NCBI GenBank assembly: GCA_039698075.1
Contig: JBDKTJ010000076.1
Span: 1-64,000 of the forward strand
Direction of reading: 5' to 3'
Source of the DNA: JAJFVC01 sp039698075
GTDB lineage: Bacteria; Planctomycetota; Planctomycetia; Pirellulales; Thermoguttaceae
DNA: 64,000 nucleotides
In this document: positions 1 to 7,278 of the stretch, one piece after another
Layout of the letters: every line of letters starts with the position of its first letter
Position numbering within the stretch: the stretch's first letter is position 1
Notes under the pieces: generated by a model
Told to the model about the DNA's origin: nothing
What the model saw: only the letters and a program-made list of their open reading frames with translations
Databases searched by the model: none
Translations under genes and position numbers: made by a program

Positions 1-163
1 GCAGCATCACCGCCGAACACGGCGTCGGCGTCGAAAAACTCGGCCTGATGGACCGCCTGTTCGCCCCCGCCGATCTCGACGCCATGCGGCAAGTGCGCGA
101 GGCGTTCGACCCGGCCGGAATTTTGAACCCTGGAAAATTGATTCCTGCAAAAACCGAAAGTTA
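1..163 (+). CDS. glcD: Glycolate oxidase FAD subunit GlcD, C-terminal end (partial)
   Basis: The window opens inside this gene; the reading frame starts at base 3 and stops at TAA 161-163, leaving about 53 codons. The visible tail contains AEHGVGVEKLGLM and FDPAGILNPGKL, the conserved C-terminal signature of FAD-linked oxidases of the GlcD/D-lactate dehydrogenase family (the AEHG-GxG and NPGK elements). GlcD is the catalytic flavoprotein that oxidises glycolate to glyoxylate, working with GlcE and GlcF. Both partners follow on the same strand, which supports the call. The N-terminal FAD-binding part lies outside the window. Confidence 0.9.
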
Positions 164-200
164 AAAAAACCTTTTGGGTACGAGAACGTTTTGTGTGAGA

Positions 201-306
201 CGGAAAAATGGGAAGGGGAAAAAAGGGAAAGAGAACGATTGAATCACGGTAAAAAATGATCCGTTGGTTCGTTTCCCCTTTTTCCTTTTTTCCATTTTTC
301 CTTCCG
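201..306. repeat. Long imperfect purine/pyrimidine hairpin between glcD and glcE
   Basis: The glcD-glcE gap (164-329) holds a G/A-only arm at about 201-230 (starting GGAAAAATGGGAAGGGG) and a matching C/T-only arm at about 272-306 (TTTCCCC...CCATTTTTCC). They can form an imperfect stem of roughly 30 bp around a 40-nt loop. It lies inside the operon, so it could act as an attenuator, an mRNA stabiliser or a processing site, or be a repeat of no function. Confidence 0.5.
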
Positions 307-329
307 CTTCCACGGACGCAACCACGCGA

Positions 330-1424
330 ATGACCCTTTCCCCGAACAACGCCGAACCGCGGACGCCGGCCGACCAGAATGCCGTGGCCGACGCGGTGCG
401 TCAAGCCGCTCAAAACGGCACGCCGGTCTTTTTGGCGCGCCGTGACCATGCGTCCCATCCGATCGGTCCCGGCGTCGTGTTGTCCTTAGCGGCGTTGAAC
501 CATGTGATCGACCACGCGGCCGACGACATGACCATCACGGTCGAGGCGGGCGTTACGGTCGGCGAGTTGCAACGCCGCTTGGCGGAAAAGCGACAGCGGT
601 TGCCGGTCGACGTGACCGATCCGGACGGGACGACCGTCGGCGCGGCGGTGGCCAAAAACGCGGCCGGACCTCGGCAATACGCCTTCGGCTCGATGCGCGA
701 TTATCTGTTGGGTTTCACCGCGGTCGACGGCCTGGGGCGGTTGTTTTCGGCCGGGGGGCGCGTGGTGAAAAACGCGGCCGGGTACAATCTGTGCCGATTG
801 ATGGCCGGCTCGCGCGGCACGCTGGCCCTGTTGACCCAAGTGACGTTGATGGTCCGCCCAATGCCCGAAAGCTCGGTGTTTTTCGTGTGCGACGTGCCCG
901 ATTTCCAGCGGGGCGAACGCCTGCTGGCCGACCTGGCCCGGTCGCCCGCCCGGCCCGTGGCCATCGAGTTCGTCGCCGGTCGTCCGCGTCACGGCGATTC
1001 GATGCTGGGGCCCGTGCTGGCCGGCAACGTCGGTCGCTTGTACGTCGGCTTTGAGGGCCCGGCCAACGAGATCGACTGGATGGTCGAGCAACTGCGCAGC
1101 GCCTGGTCCGCGGCCGGCGCGACCGCTCCGATGTTGGTGCCCCACGATCGGGCCGACTCGCTTTGGGCGTGGTTGATCGATTTTCAAGCCGACCGGCAGT
1201 TCAACGTCCTGCCCGGCCAAGTGATGGAGACCGCCGAAAAGCTGCTGCAATCCCAGCCCGCTCTGGCCCTCGAAGCCCACGCCGGCAACGGAGTCGTTCG
1301 CGTGGACGAAGGGGGAGTCGAGAGGGAGCAGGAATCCTTCGCATCGGGCGTCGAGGCAACGATCGCCCAAGCCATCAAAGATCGTTTCGATCCAAAAAAC
1401 ATTTTTCCTAGCGCCGAAAACTGA
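330..1424 (+). CDS. glcE: Glycolate oxidase FAD-binding subunit GlcE
   Basis: 364 residues from ATG 330; the TTG-started extension upstream runs through the hairpin tract and is unlikely to be translated. It resembles the FAD-binding PCMH fold of GlcE: residues 1-190 include TITVEAGVTVGELQ, DPDGTTVGAAVAKNAAGP and AGGRVVKNAAGYNLCRLM, all characteristic of the FAD-binding half of GlcD/GlcE proteins. GlcE is the second flavin-type subunit of the glycolate oxidase complex and is required for glycolate-to-glyoxylate oxidation in bacteria. It lies between glcD and glcF on the same strand (35-bp gap to glcF). Family assignment is strong; which flavin subunit is catalytic is family knowledge, not visible here. 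Confidence 0.9.
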   Translation: MTLSPNNAEPRTPADQNAVADAVRQAAQNGTPVFLARRDHASHPIGPGVVLSLAALNHVIDHAADDMTITVEAGVTVGELQRRLAEKRQRLPVDVTDPDGTTVGAAVAKNAAGPRQYAFGSMRDYLLGFTAVDGLGRLFSAGGRVVKNAAGYNLCRLMAGSRGTLALLTQVTLMVRPMPESSVFFVCDVPDFQRGERLLADLARSPARPVAIEFVAGRPRHGDSMLGPVLAGNVGRLYVGFEGPANEIDWMVEQLRSAWSAAGATAPMLVPHDRADSLWAWLIDFQADRQFNVLPGQVMETAEKLLQSQPALALEAHAGNGVVRVDEGGVEREQESFASGVEATIAQAIKDRFDPKNIFPSAEN

Positions 1425-1450
1425 CCACTGGCCACCGGCCACTGACCACG
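1421..1450. repeat. Dispersed CTGACCACTGGCCAC-type repeat, copy 1
   Basis: The glcE stop codon overlaps CTGACCACTGGCCACCGGCC followed by ACTGACCACG. Close relatives of this short unit recur at 4979-5020 (inverse orientation, five tandem units) and 41156-41171. It is AC/GT biased, semi-palindromic, and always found in a gap next to a gene end. Confidence 0.5.
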
Positions 1451-1459
1451 AATGCTCGC

Positions 1460-2776
1460 ATGAACCTCGACGGTCAAAACAACTCGACGCCATCGAAAAA
1501 TCCCGCGGCGGGCATCCGCTACGAGTTGTTCTTGCGATGCGTCCATTGCGGACTTTGCACGTCGAGCTGTCCGACCTACACCGAATTGGGCAACGAGAAC
1601 GACGGCCCTCGCGGACGCATCCAACTGATGCGCATGGTGGCCGACGGCCGAGCCGGCTTGACTGATCGCATGCGTCGCCACCTCGAATTGTGCCTCGATT
1701 GCCGCTCCTGCGAAACGGCCTGCCCCTCCGGCGTGCAATACGGCCGGCTGATCGAACCGTTCCGATTGGCCGACGAGCAATCGGACCATCGCACCGAAAA
1801 GAAATACGACTGGTTCCGCGAGATCATCCTGTTTCAGTTGTTCCCCTACGCCGATCGAATGAATCTGCTGCTGTGGCCGGTGCGATGGATGCAGCGGGTC
1901 GGGCTGTTCGGACTGGCCGAGCGGATGGGCCTACTCAAATTGATCCCCGGCCGCATGGGCCGCATGATTCCGCTGTTGCCGCCACCGGTCGCGCCGGGCC
2001 CGAAGCTGCCGAAGTTTTTGCCGGCCGTCGGGCGCAAGCGGGCGAGGGTGGCGTTTTTCGTCGGGTGCGTGGCCGACGCCATGTTCCGCCCGGTCCATTG
2101 GGCCACGCTCCGCGTGCTGCAACAGAACGGCTGCGACGTGTTCATTCCGCCCGGCCAGGGCTGCTGCGGCGCGATCCACTACCACGCCGGCGACAGTCTC
2201 GAGGCGCGCCGCATGGCCGACGCCAATCTGGTCGCCTTCGAGCTGGACCGCTACGACGCCATCGTGGTCAATCACGGCGGCTGCGGCGCGATGATGAAGG
2301 AATACGGCCTGCACTGGCGCGACGGTCTTCAGCCGCACCGCGAAAAGTTCGCCGCCAAGGTGAAGGACATCAACGAGTTTCTCGACGAGCTGGGACTGAT
2401 CGCCCCGCAAGGCCGCATCGAAGCGACGGCCACCTACCACGACGCCTGCCACTTGGGCCACGCCCAGGGCATCACGGCCGCGCCGCGGCGACTGCTGGCC
2501 GCCATCCCCGGCCTCGAGCTGCGCGACCTGCCCGAGTCGAACATCTGCTGCGGATCGGCCGGCACCTACAACCTGCGCGAGGCCGAAATGTCCGACCGGC
2601 TGTCGCAGCGCAAGATCGAAAACATTTTGAGCACCGGCGCCCAAATCGTCCTGGCCAGCAACGCCGGCTGCCTGCTGCAAATCCAGCGCGAAGTGCGACA
2701 GCGAAAACTGCCGCTCCGGGTGATGCACCCAATGGAACTGCTCGACCTAAGCTACCGCGGCCTCCGACCGGAATGA
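1460..2776 (+). CDS. glcF: Glycolate oxidase iron-sulfur subunit GlcF
   Basis: 438 residues from ATG 1460. Two ferredoxin-type [4Fe-4S] motifs sit near the N-terminus (CVHCGLCTSSCP around residue 27 and CLDCRSCETACP around 77). Two cysteine-rich CCG domains follow (CCGAIHYHAGD around residue 234 and CCGSAGTYNL around 358), exactly the GlcF/heterodisulfide-reductase-D layout. It passes electrons from the GlcD/GlcE flavoproteins towards the membrane quinone pool. Third gene of the glcDEF operon; no following gene appears co-transcribed, since the next gene has its own promoter. Confidence 0.93.
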   Translation: MNLDGQNNSTPSKNPAAGIRYELFLRCVHCGLCTSSCPTYTELGNENDGPRGRIQLMRMVADGRAGLTDRMRRHLELCLDCRSCETACPSGVQYGRLIEPFRLADEQSDHRTEKKYDWFREIILFQLFPYADRMNLLLWPVRWMQRVGLFGLAERMGLLKLIPGRMGRMIPLLPPPVAPGPKLPKFLPAVGRKRARVAFFVGCVADAMFRPVHWATLRVLQQNGCDVFIPPGQGCCGAIHYHAGDSLEARRMADANLVAFELDRYDAIVVNHGGCGAMMKEYGLHWRDGLQPHREKFAAKVKDINEFLDELGLIAPQGRIEATATYHDACHLGHAQGITAAPRRLLAAIPGLELRDLPESNICCGSAGTYNLREAEMSDRLSQRKIENILSTGAQIVLASNAGCLLQIQREVRQRKLPLRVMHPMELLDLSYRGLRPE

Positions 2777-2863
2777 TCCACTCCGGTCAAAAACGCCCTC
2801 GGATCGCAGACGTCGTCGCTGTCGGACATCGCAAAGACGTCGATCATTGATCTTTTAGGACGA

Positions 2864-2906
2864 TTGACTGAGCGTGACCGGGTGTTTTATAATTCACGGA
2901 GGAGGC
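2864..2906 (+). promoter_or_regulatory. Sigma-70-type promoter and ribosome binding site of toxin-antitoxin pair
   Basis: TTGACT at 2864-2869 and TATAAT at 2888-2893 are separated by 18 bp. A strong purine-rich ribosome binding site (GGAGGAGG, 2899-2906) precedes the ATG at 2912. The start of transcription would fall near 2900, giving a very short leader. One of the clearest promoters in the window. Confidence 0.75.
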
Positions 2907-2911
2907 TGGTC

Positions 2912-3163
2912 ATGTTGAATTACGAAACCTTGTTGGCCGATGCGAGCCACTTGCCTGTCGCCGATCGCGTCCAGTTGATCGAAGCCCTGTGGGACACTCT
3001 GCCCGCCGATTCTCCCCAACCGCTCACCGAAGAATGGCTCGCGGAAATTCGACGTCGATCCGCCGAGTATGATTCCGGTTCGTTGACAACAATCCCCTGG
3101 GAAAAAATCCGCGCAGACGCCCTGCAGCGTGTCGGAGCAACGGAGCCCCATGCCGCCGATTGA
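2912..3163 (+). CDS. Addiction-module antitoxin, putative (83 aa)
   Basis: The 83-residue product begins MLNYETLLADASHLPVADRV and contains LIEALWDTLPAD followed by LTEEWLAEIRRRSAEYDSG and IPWEKIRADAL. This is the pattern of the short 'putative addiction module component' family (TIGR02574-like antitoxins, usually 70-85 residues) paired with RelE/ParE toxins. Start chosen at ATG 2912 because of the GGAGGAGG site; a longer frame begins upstream of the -10 box. It overlaps the toxin gene by 14 bp, the usual coupling. Expected to neutralise the toxin and repress its own promoter (family knowledge). Confidence 0.85.
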   Translation: MLNYETLLADASHLPVADRVQLIEALWDTLPADSPQPLTEEWLAEIRRRSAEYDSGSLTTIPWEKIRADALQRVGATEPHAAD

Positions 3164-3446
3164 TTTTCTCCCAGACGCCCAGCGCGATTTTGACGAATCG
3201 TTCCACTGGTACGCTGAACGGAGTAAGCAAGCCGCGGTGCTTTTTCTTGATGCCGTCGATGCGGCTTTATCGACGATCGCCGACGATCCGCAGCGTTTTG
3301 CGGCCGTAGACCCCCTGCATCATGCGTGTCCGGTGAAACGATTTCCTTTTCAGATCGTGTATCGAATTGCAGCAGGCCGCATCGTCGTCGTGGCGGTTGC
3401 TCATGCGAAACGACGGCCCAATTTCTGGACGAAACGCCACGGATGA
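3150..3446 (+). CDS. RelE/ParE-family toxin
   Basis: 98 residues from ATG 3150, which overlaps the end of the antitoxin gene. The sequence has the compact ParE/RelE layout: FLPDAQRDFDESFHWYAERS (N-terminal helical hairpin), then LDAVDAALSTIADDPQRFAAVD, then strand-rich VKRFPFQIVYRIAAGRIVVVAVAHAKRRPNFW. The R-FPF-IVYRI and VxAVAHxKRxPxFW elements are typical of the ParE/YoeB superfamily. Likely target is gyrase (ParE type) or ribosome-bound mRNA (RelE type); the sequence does not decide. It partners the upstream antitoxin. Confidence 0.88.
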   Translation: MPPIDFLPDAQRDFDESFHWYAERSKQAAVLFLDAVDAALSTIADDPQRFAAVDPLHHACPVKRFPFQIVYRIAAGRIVVVAVAHAKRRPNFWTKRHG

Positions 3447-3454
3447 CCTTCCGC

Positions 3455-4357
3455 TTACCCGCGCTGCGAGAAATGCGCGATCTCGAGCGACACCAGCCGC
3501 TCGACCAGTTCTCGGGCCGTCTGCGGTCGACGCAGCGGATCGTTGGCCGTCATCTGACGCACCAATCGCGCAACGTCGCGCGGAACCTCCGGCGCCAGTT
3601 TTGCAAAATCCGGCTGCTCGCCGCGACGATGCTCGACGACCCATTGCGAAAGCGTCTCGGCCGCGTGAATCCTCCGGCCTGAAAGCATCTCGAACAGCAC
3701 CGCCCCCAGGCTGTAAAGGTCGCTCCGCGGGTCGGGCCGCAAGGCCGAGGTGAAAAACTCCGGGGCCAGGTAGCCGCACGTGCCCAGGATCGGACGATCC
3801 GCGGCCGAGCCGAACTCGTCGCCGCGCCGCGCAAAGTTCAAATCCAAAAGCGTCGCGTGCCCGGTCGGCGAAATCTGAATGTTGCCGGGCGTCACGTCGC
3901 CGTGCATCCAACCGGCCCCATGCAACGCCCCCAGCGCCTCGGCCGCCTGCCTTGCAATCCACAACGACTCGGACAAACCGAATCGCCGGCCCGCCGCCAG
4001 CCGCGCGCCCAACGACTCGCCGTCCAGCCACGGCATGACCAGAAACCGCGGCGACTCGGTCGCATGGCTCGCCAAAATCGGAATCAAATGCGGATGCGAA
4101 ACGCATTGGCCGACCAACGCCTCACGCTGCAAAAGCCCGATCGCGTGCGGATCGTCTTGCCAGCAAGGCCGCAACATCTTGACCGCGTAGTGGGCCGACG
4201 ACGCACCCGCCGGCCGCGCACGAAACACCTCGGCCAAACTTCCCGAGCCCACAAGCTCGAGCAGCTCCCATTGCCTCACCCGTCGACAAGATCCCGCCCC
4301 GTGAGCAACGCACACGGTCGGAACGTCGCCGGTCCGCATCAAGCCGGTCTGGCTCAT
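3455..4357 (-). CDS. Soluble eukaryotic-type Ser/Thr protein kinase (300 aa)
   Basis: A complete Hanks-type kinase fold and little else: glycine loop LVGSGSLAEVF (residues about 35-45), ATP lysine in YAVKML, catalytic loop HGDVTPGNI (HRD replaced by HGD; the Asp and Asn are kept), metal site LLDLNFAR (DFG replaced by DLN; Asp kept), activation-segment end GYLAPEFF, and DPRSDLYSLGAVLFEMLSG. There is no transmembrane helix or extracellular sensor, so it should be cytosolic, unlike the membrane PknB type. It lies convergent with the toxin gene (8 bp apart) and divergent from arfB. Substrate unknown. Confidence 0.9.
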   Translation of the reverse strand: MSQTGLMRTGDVPTVCVAHGAGSCRRVRQWELLELVGSGSLAEVFRARPAGASSAHYAVKMLRPCWQDDPHAIGLLQREALVGQCVSHPHLIPILASHATESPRFLVMPWLDGESLGARLAAGRRFGLSESLWIARQAAEALGALHGAGWMHGDVTPGNIQISPTGHATLLDLNFARRGDEFGSAADRPILGTCGYLAPEFFTSALRPDPRSDLYSLGAVLFEMLSGRRIHAAETLSQWVVEHRRGEQPDFAKLAPEVPRDVARLVRQMTANDPLRRPQTARELVERLVSLEIAHFSQRG

Positions 4358-4553
4358 GTTGATAGACTGTCCGACAAGATCATCCGTATCTAAAGATCCA
4401 CTGGTAGCATCGGTTGTTGCGATTCCACAAAGTTAGCGGAGTGCAACAAACTCGCGTTCCGCCAGCCGTCAAAAAGACGCCGTTTTGACAAACCCTCCCA
4501 AGCGGAATATCTTGACAATAGACAAAATCCAACACACCGCCCCCCTTGTTGCC

Positions 4554-4973
4554 ATGCTAACCATCACCCCCCGACTTCAAATCCCGCTCCGTGAGTTTCA
4601 GTTTACGTTCGCCCGAAGCGGCGGACCGGGCGGCCAAAACGTCAACAAAGTGAACACCAAGGCGCTGTTGCGTTGGGCCATGACGACCAGCCCCAGTCTG
4701 CCCGAATCGGTCCGACAACGTCTGATCCAAAAATGCCGGCGGCAAATCACCACGGACGGCGACTTGCTGATCGTCAGCCAGCGGTTCCGCGACGCCGGTC
4801 GCAATGCGGCCGATTGCCTCGAAAAACTCCGCACGTTGCTCGTCGCGGCGGCCACGCCCGCCCGTCCGCGCCGTCCCACGCGGCCCACCAAAGCCTCCGT
4901 GCGTCGCCGGTTGGAAAACAAGCATCGCCGCGCCCAAACCAAGCAACAGCGCGGCCGACCGGATGAATCGTAG
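4554..4973 (+). CDS. arfB: ArfB-type peptidyl-tRNA hydrolase (stalled-ribosome rescue)
   Basis: 139 residues from ATG 4554 (MLTITPRLQIPLREFQ). The catalytic release-factor loop is intact as FARSGGPGGQNVNKVNTKA. The C-terminus is a basic tail (residues about 95-139, RRPTRPTKASVRRRLENKHR), the element which in ArfB/YaeJ/ICT1 enters the empty mRNA channel. It hydrolyses peptidyl-tRNA on ribosomes lacking a stop codon. Length matches the family (about 140). The start was placed at the methionine closest to family length; a longer frame from 4485 exists. Confidence 0.92.
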   Translation: MLTITPRLQIPLREFQFTFARSGGPGGQNVNKVNTKALLRWAMTTSPSLPESVRQRLIQKCRRQITTDGDLLIVSQRFRDAGRNAADCLEKLRTLLVAAATPARPRRPTRPTKASVRRRLENKHRRAQTKQQRGRPDES

Positions 4974-4978
4974 CGCTA

Positions 4979-5020
4979 GTGGCCAGTGGTCAGTGGTCGG
5001 TGGTCAGTGGTCAGTGGCGG
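4979..5020. repeat. Tandem AGTGGTC repeat (dispersed family, copy 2)
   Basis: Five tandem units of the type GTGGCCA/GTGGTCA/GTGGTCG run directly behind the arfB stop codon. This is the same family as the copies at 1421-1450 and 41156-41171 in reverse orientation. Copy number in such tracts normally varies by slippage. Confidence 0.6.
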
Positions 5021-5149
5021 GCGCCATGCCGTGATTTTCTCTAAAAAAACTCGTTTGGATTTTGCCGTTTAGTCCTGATTTGCCAACCAACCACGGCTTG
5101 GCCCTCTACGATTTCTGCCTGACGGCGGACAAAATCCGACGCCGACTCA

Positions 5150-5326
5150 CGTCTTATGCCAATTCCGTCGATGTTAAGTTGTACCGCTTGCGAAATATAC
5201 GCATTGTGCATAAGACGCACAGACAGCGGCGAGTTGTCCGTCCCGGTCGTAGGATTAAACTGGGAGGGGCAACGGTGTTTGACGGCGGACCACGGACGGA
5301 TTGCCAACCGGATACCCTCCCAGTTT
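5150..5326 (+). other. Two stem-loops in the gap upstream of the GAF/SpoIIE gene
   Basis: The 384-bp gap 4974-5357 holds no convincing gene. It contains two perfect inverted repeats: CGTCTTATGC (5150-5159) with GCATAAGACG (5208-5217), and AAACTGGGAGGG (5257-5268) with CCCTCCCAGTTT (5315-5326). The second ends 31 bases before the GTG start. The stretch also looks poorer in GC than its neighbours. It may be a structured mRNA leader or a small decayed palindromic insertion. No oligo-T run follows either stem, so a simple terminator is unlikely. Confidence 0.45.
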
Positions 5327-5357
5327 TTCATTCGCATCCCGTCCAGGAACAACGCCC

Positions 5358-6884
5358 GTGACCAAGTCCGCCACCTCGCAACGACATCTGAGAATCTACA
5401 CCGAGCAGCCGCCCAAGAACATCCGGCCGCAAATCGAGGCCGTCGCCTGCATGCCCGAGCTGGCCCGCGCGTTCCAGGCCGTCACCGGCTTTGGATTGCG
5501 CAACGAGTCGGGCAAGCTGCACGTCGAAGAACAGTCCTCCGAAATCGCGACGGACGCCTCCTTCGCCAATCCCCAATCTCCCTCGCGCGACGCCGCCGAA
5601 CGTCTGGCCGGCTCGATCGCCGACCTGCTCGGCGAGTTGATGCAAACCCGTCGCGCCCTGTGGCAGCGTGAAGCCGAATTGGCGGCCGGCGTGCCGCTGG
5701 TTCCGCACCGCGAGGAGGAGCGTCATCTGGCCGAGCGATTGCAGTCCGTGCTGCGGTCGGGCGTGGAGGCCATCGGCTGCGACGCCGGCTCGCTTTATTT
5801 GCTCGACGAGGCCACCACCGAACTGAAAATGCGTTCCTCGTGGGGACTGCCGTTCGATCGACTCACCGCGCCCGCGCGTCCGCTGCAAGGCGCGTTGGCC
5901 GACCTCGAAGCGTTGCTCGGTCACGCCGTGGTGCTCGACGATCCGGAAACGATGCAGATGTGGAACATCCCCGAACAGTATCCGGCCGCGGTGTGCGTGC
6001 CCGTCTCGACGCCGACCACGCTGCTGGGCACGCTTTGGATCTTCAGCAAGCAGCAGCGCGACTTCAACGACCGCGAAACCAATCTGCTGGAGATCATCGC
6101 CGGACGGATCGCCTCGGACCTCGAACGCGAAATGTTGATGCGGGCGGGCGTCGACGGCCAAAAACTCCAAAAACAACTGGCCGCCGCCGAACGACTCCAG
6201 CACAACCAGTTGCCGACCATCTCGCCGCTGTTGGACCAATGGGACGTGGCCGGTTGGACCTCGCAGGCCGGCGGCGTCGGCGGGGCGTTCCACGACTGGT
6301 TCTGCCTGCCGCGCGGACTGTTGGCCACGTCGCTCGGTCGGTCAACCGATCAGGGCATGGCCGGAGCGATGACCGCCAACGTCGTGAAAACCGCCGTCCG
6401 CGCCCACGCCCGATACCAACATCAAACCGAACGACTGCTGCAACAAGTCAATCTGACGCTGTGGACCGGCTCGGCCGGCGACCAACATGCGTCGCTGTTT
6501 TGCGGGCTGATCGAAACGTCGACGGGCCGGGTGTGCTGCTCGTCGGCCGGTTCGCTCTCGGCCCTGTGGCTCCACGCCGACGGCTGGCAATCGTTGGCCG
6601 CCAACGCCCCGCGATTGGGCGAAAGTCCCGAAACCACCTTCGAGCAATTCGGCCAAGAACTTCAGCCGGGCGAGCTGCTGCTGGTCTTTTCCGACACGCT
6701 TCGCGACGCGTTCGACCCTCAAAAACGCGCCTTGGGCGAACAGGCCGTCGCCGAGGCCCTCCGCGGCAAGCTCGACCGCCCGGCCGAAGAAATCATCGCC
6801 GCGGTCCGCGAGCAGTTGACCACCCATGCGGTGGACTGCTCGTCACGCGATTGGACCGTGCTGGCCATCAAGCGGACGGGTTGA
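5358..6884 (+). CDS. GAF domain plus SpoIIE/PP2C-like phosphatase, probably degenerate
   Basis: 508 residues from GTG 5358 (preceded by AGGAAC). Residues about 120-275 form a GAF sensor domain (EAIGCDAGSLYLLDEATTEL ... NDRETNLLEIIAGRIASDLE). After a short coiled linker, residues about 310-505 resemble the PPM/SpoIIE (RsbU-like) phosphatase domain. The canonical metal ligands are altered: the usual GGDFYD reads GGAFHD, and the DVSGHG-type motif reads GRSTDQGMAG. The later SDG..EA site reads SDTLRDAF. It could therefore be a pseudophosphatase or binding module rather than an active phosphatase. RsbU relatives control partner-switching of sigma factors; no such partner is seen here. No signal peptide or membrane segment. 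Confidence 0.75.
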   Translation: MTKSATSQRHLRIYTEQPPKNIRPQIEAVACMPELARAFQAVTGFGLRNESGKLHVEEQSSEIATDASFANPQSPSRDAAERLAGSIADLLGELMQTRRALWQREAELAAGVPLVPHREEERHLAERLQSVLRSGVEAIGCDAGSLYLLDEATTELKMRSSWGLPFDRLTAPARPLQGALADLEALLGHAVVLDDPETMQMWNIPEQYPAAVCVPVSTPTTLLGTLWIFSKQQRDFNDRETNLLEIIAGRIASDLEREMLMRAGVDGQKLQKQLAAAERLQHNQLPTISPLLDQWDVAGWTSQAGGVGGAFHDWFCLPRGLLATSLGRSTDQGMAGAMTANVVKTAVRAHARYQHQTERLLQQVNLTLWTGSAGDQHASLFCGLIETSTGRVCCSSAGSLSALWLHADGWQSLAANAPRLGESPETTFEQFGQELQPGELLLVFSDTLRDAFDPQKRALGEQAVAEALRGKLDRPAEEIIAAVREQLTTHAVDCSSRDWTVLAIKRTG

Positions 6885-6908
6885 CGGTCGGCGTCCGGAC
6901 GATACACT
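6881..6908 (+). promoter_or_regulatory. Promoter of tRNA-Leu
   Basis: TTGACG (6881-6886, overlapping the preceding stop codon) and TACACT (6903-6908) are 16 bp apart and lie about 28 bp upstream of the mature tRNA 5' end. Spacing and position fit a stable-RNA promoter. Confidence 0.6.
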
Positions 6909-6936
6909 AAGAGGTGGTGTTTTTTGCTGCCTTTTT

Positions 6937-7020
6937 GCGGGAATGGCGGAATTGGCAGACGCGCCAGGTTGAGGGCCTGGTGGTAGCAATACCGTGCAGG
7001 TTCAAGTCCTGTTTCCCGCA
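6937..7020 (+). tRNA. tRNA-Leu (anticodon GAG)
   Basis: A full class II cloverleaf can be folded by hand. Acceptor arm GCGGGAA (6937-6943) pairs with TTCCCGC (7013-7019), with discriminator A at 7020. Anticodon stem CCAGG/CCTGG encloses the loop TTGAGGG with anticodon GAG at 6971-6973. The long variable arm has a GGTA/TACC stem, and the T arm is GCAGG-TTCAAGT-CCTGT. CCA is not encoded. It decodes CUC/CUU. Its 3' 52 bases are duplicated at 9980-10031, marking it as a probable integration target. Confidence 0.95.
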
Positions 7021-7032
7021 CTTATACGGCAT

Positions 7033-7067
7033 AAGGACTTACGTCGATTCTGGCGTGAGTCCTTTTT
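7033..7067 (+). terminator. Intrinsic terminator after tRNA-Leu
   Basis: AAGGACTTACG (7033-7043) pairs with CGTGAGTCCTT (7054-7064, one T-G wobble) around a 10-nt loop. The stem runs directly into TTTTT at 7063-7067, the classic rho-independent layout for the tRNA transcript. Confidence 0.8.
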
Positions 7068-7278
7068 CAGTGCGCTAGGTTTCAGGACACAAAAATGACA
7101 CATCGGTGAGGAAAGGTTTGCAGACTTGCCGCACGCTCAAAGCAAAAGAAGTTCTGACGATCGACCAGAGTCCTCCTCGTTATGATATGGCAGGTTTGTA
7201 CGACACACCGCGGCACGCACCATGCGCAGATGTGATGCAACTGCCCCCCAATTTTTTCCAATAACCAACCGACGATCG

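Noticed and set aside
4979..5020. CRISPR-like short tandem repeat
   Set aside because: Units are about 7 bp with no spacers and no cas genes nearby; simple tandem repeat.
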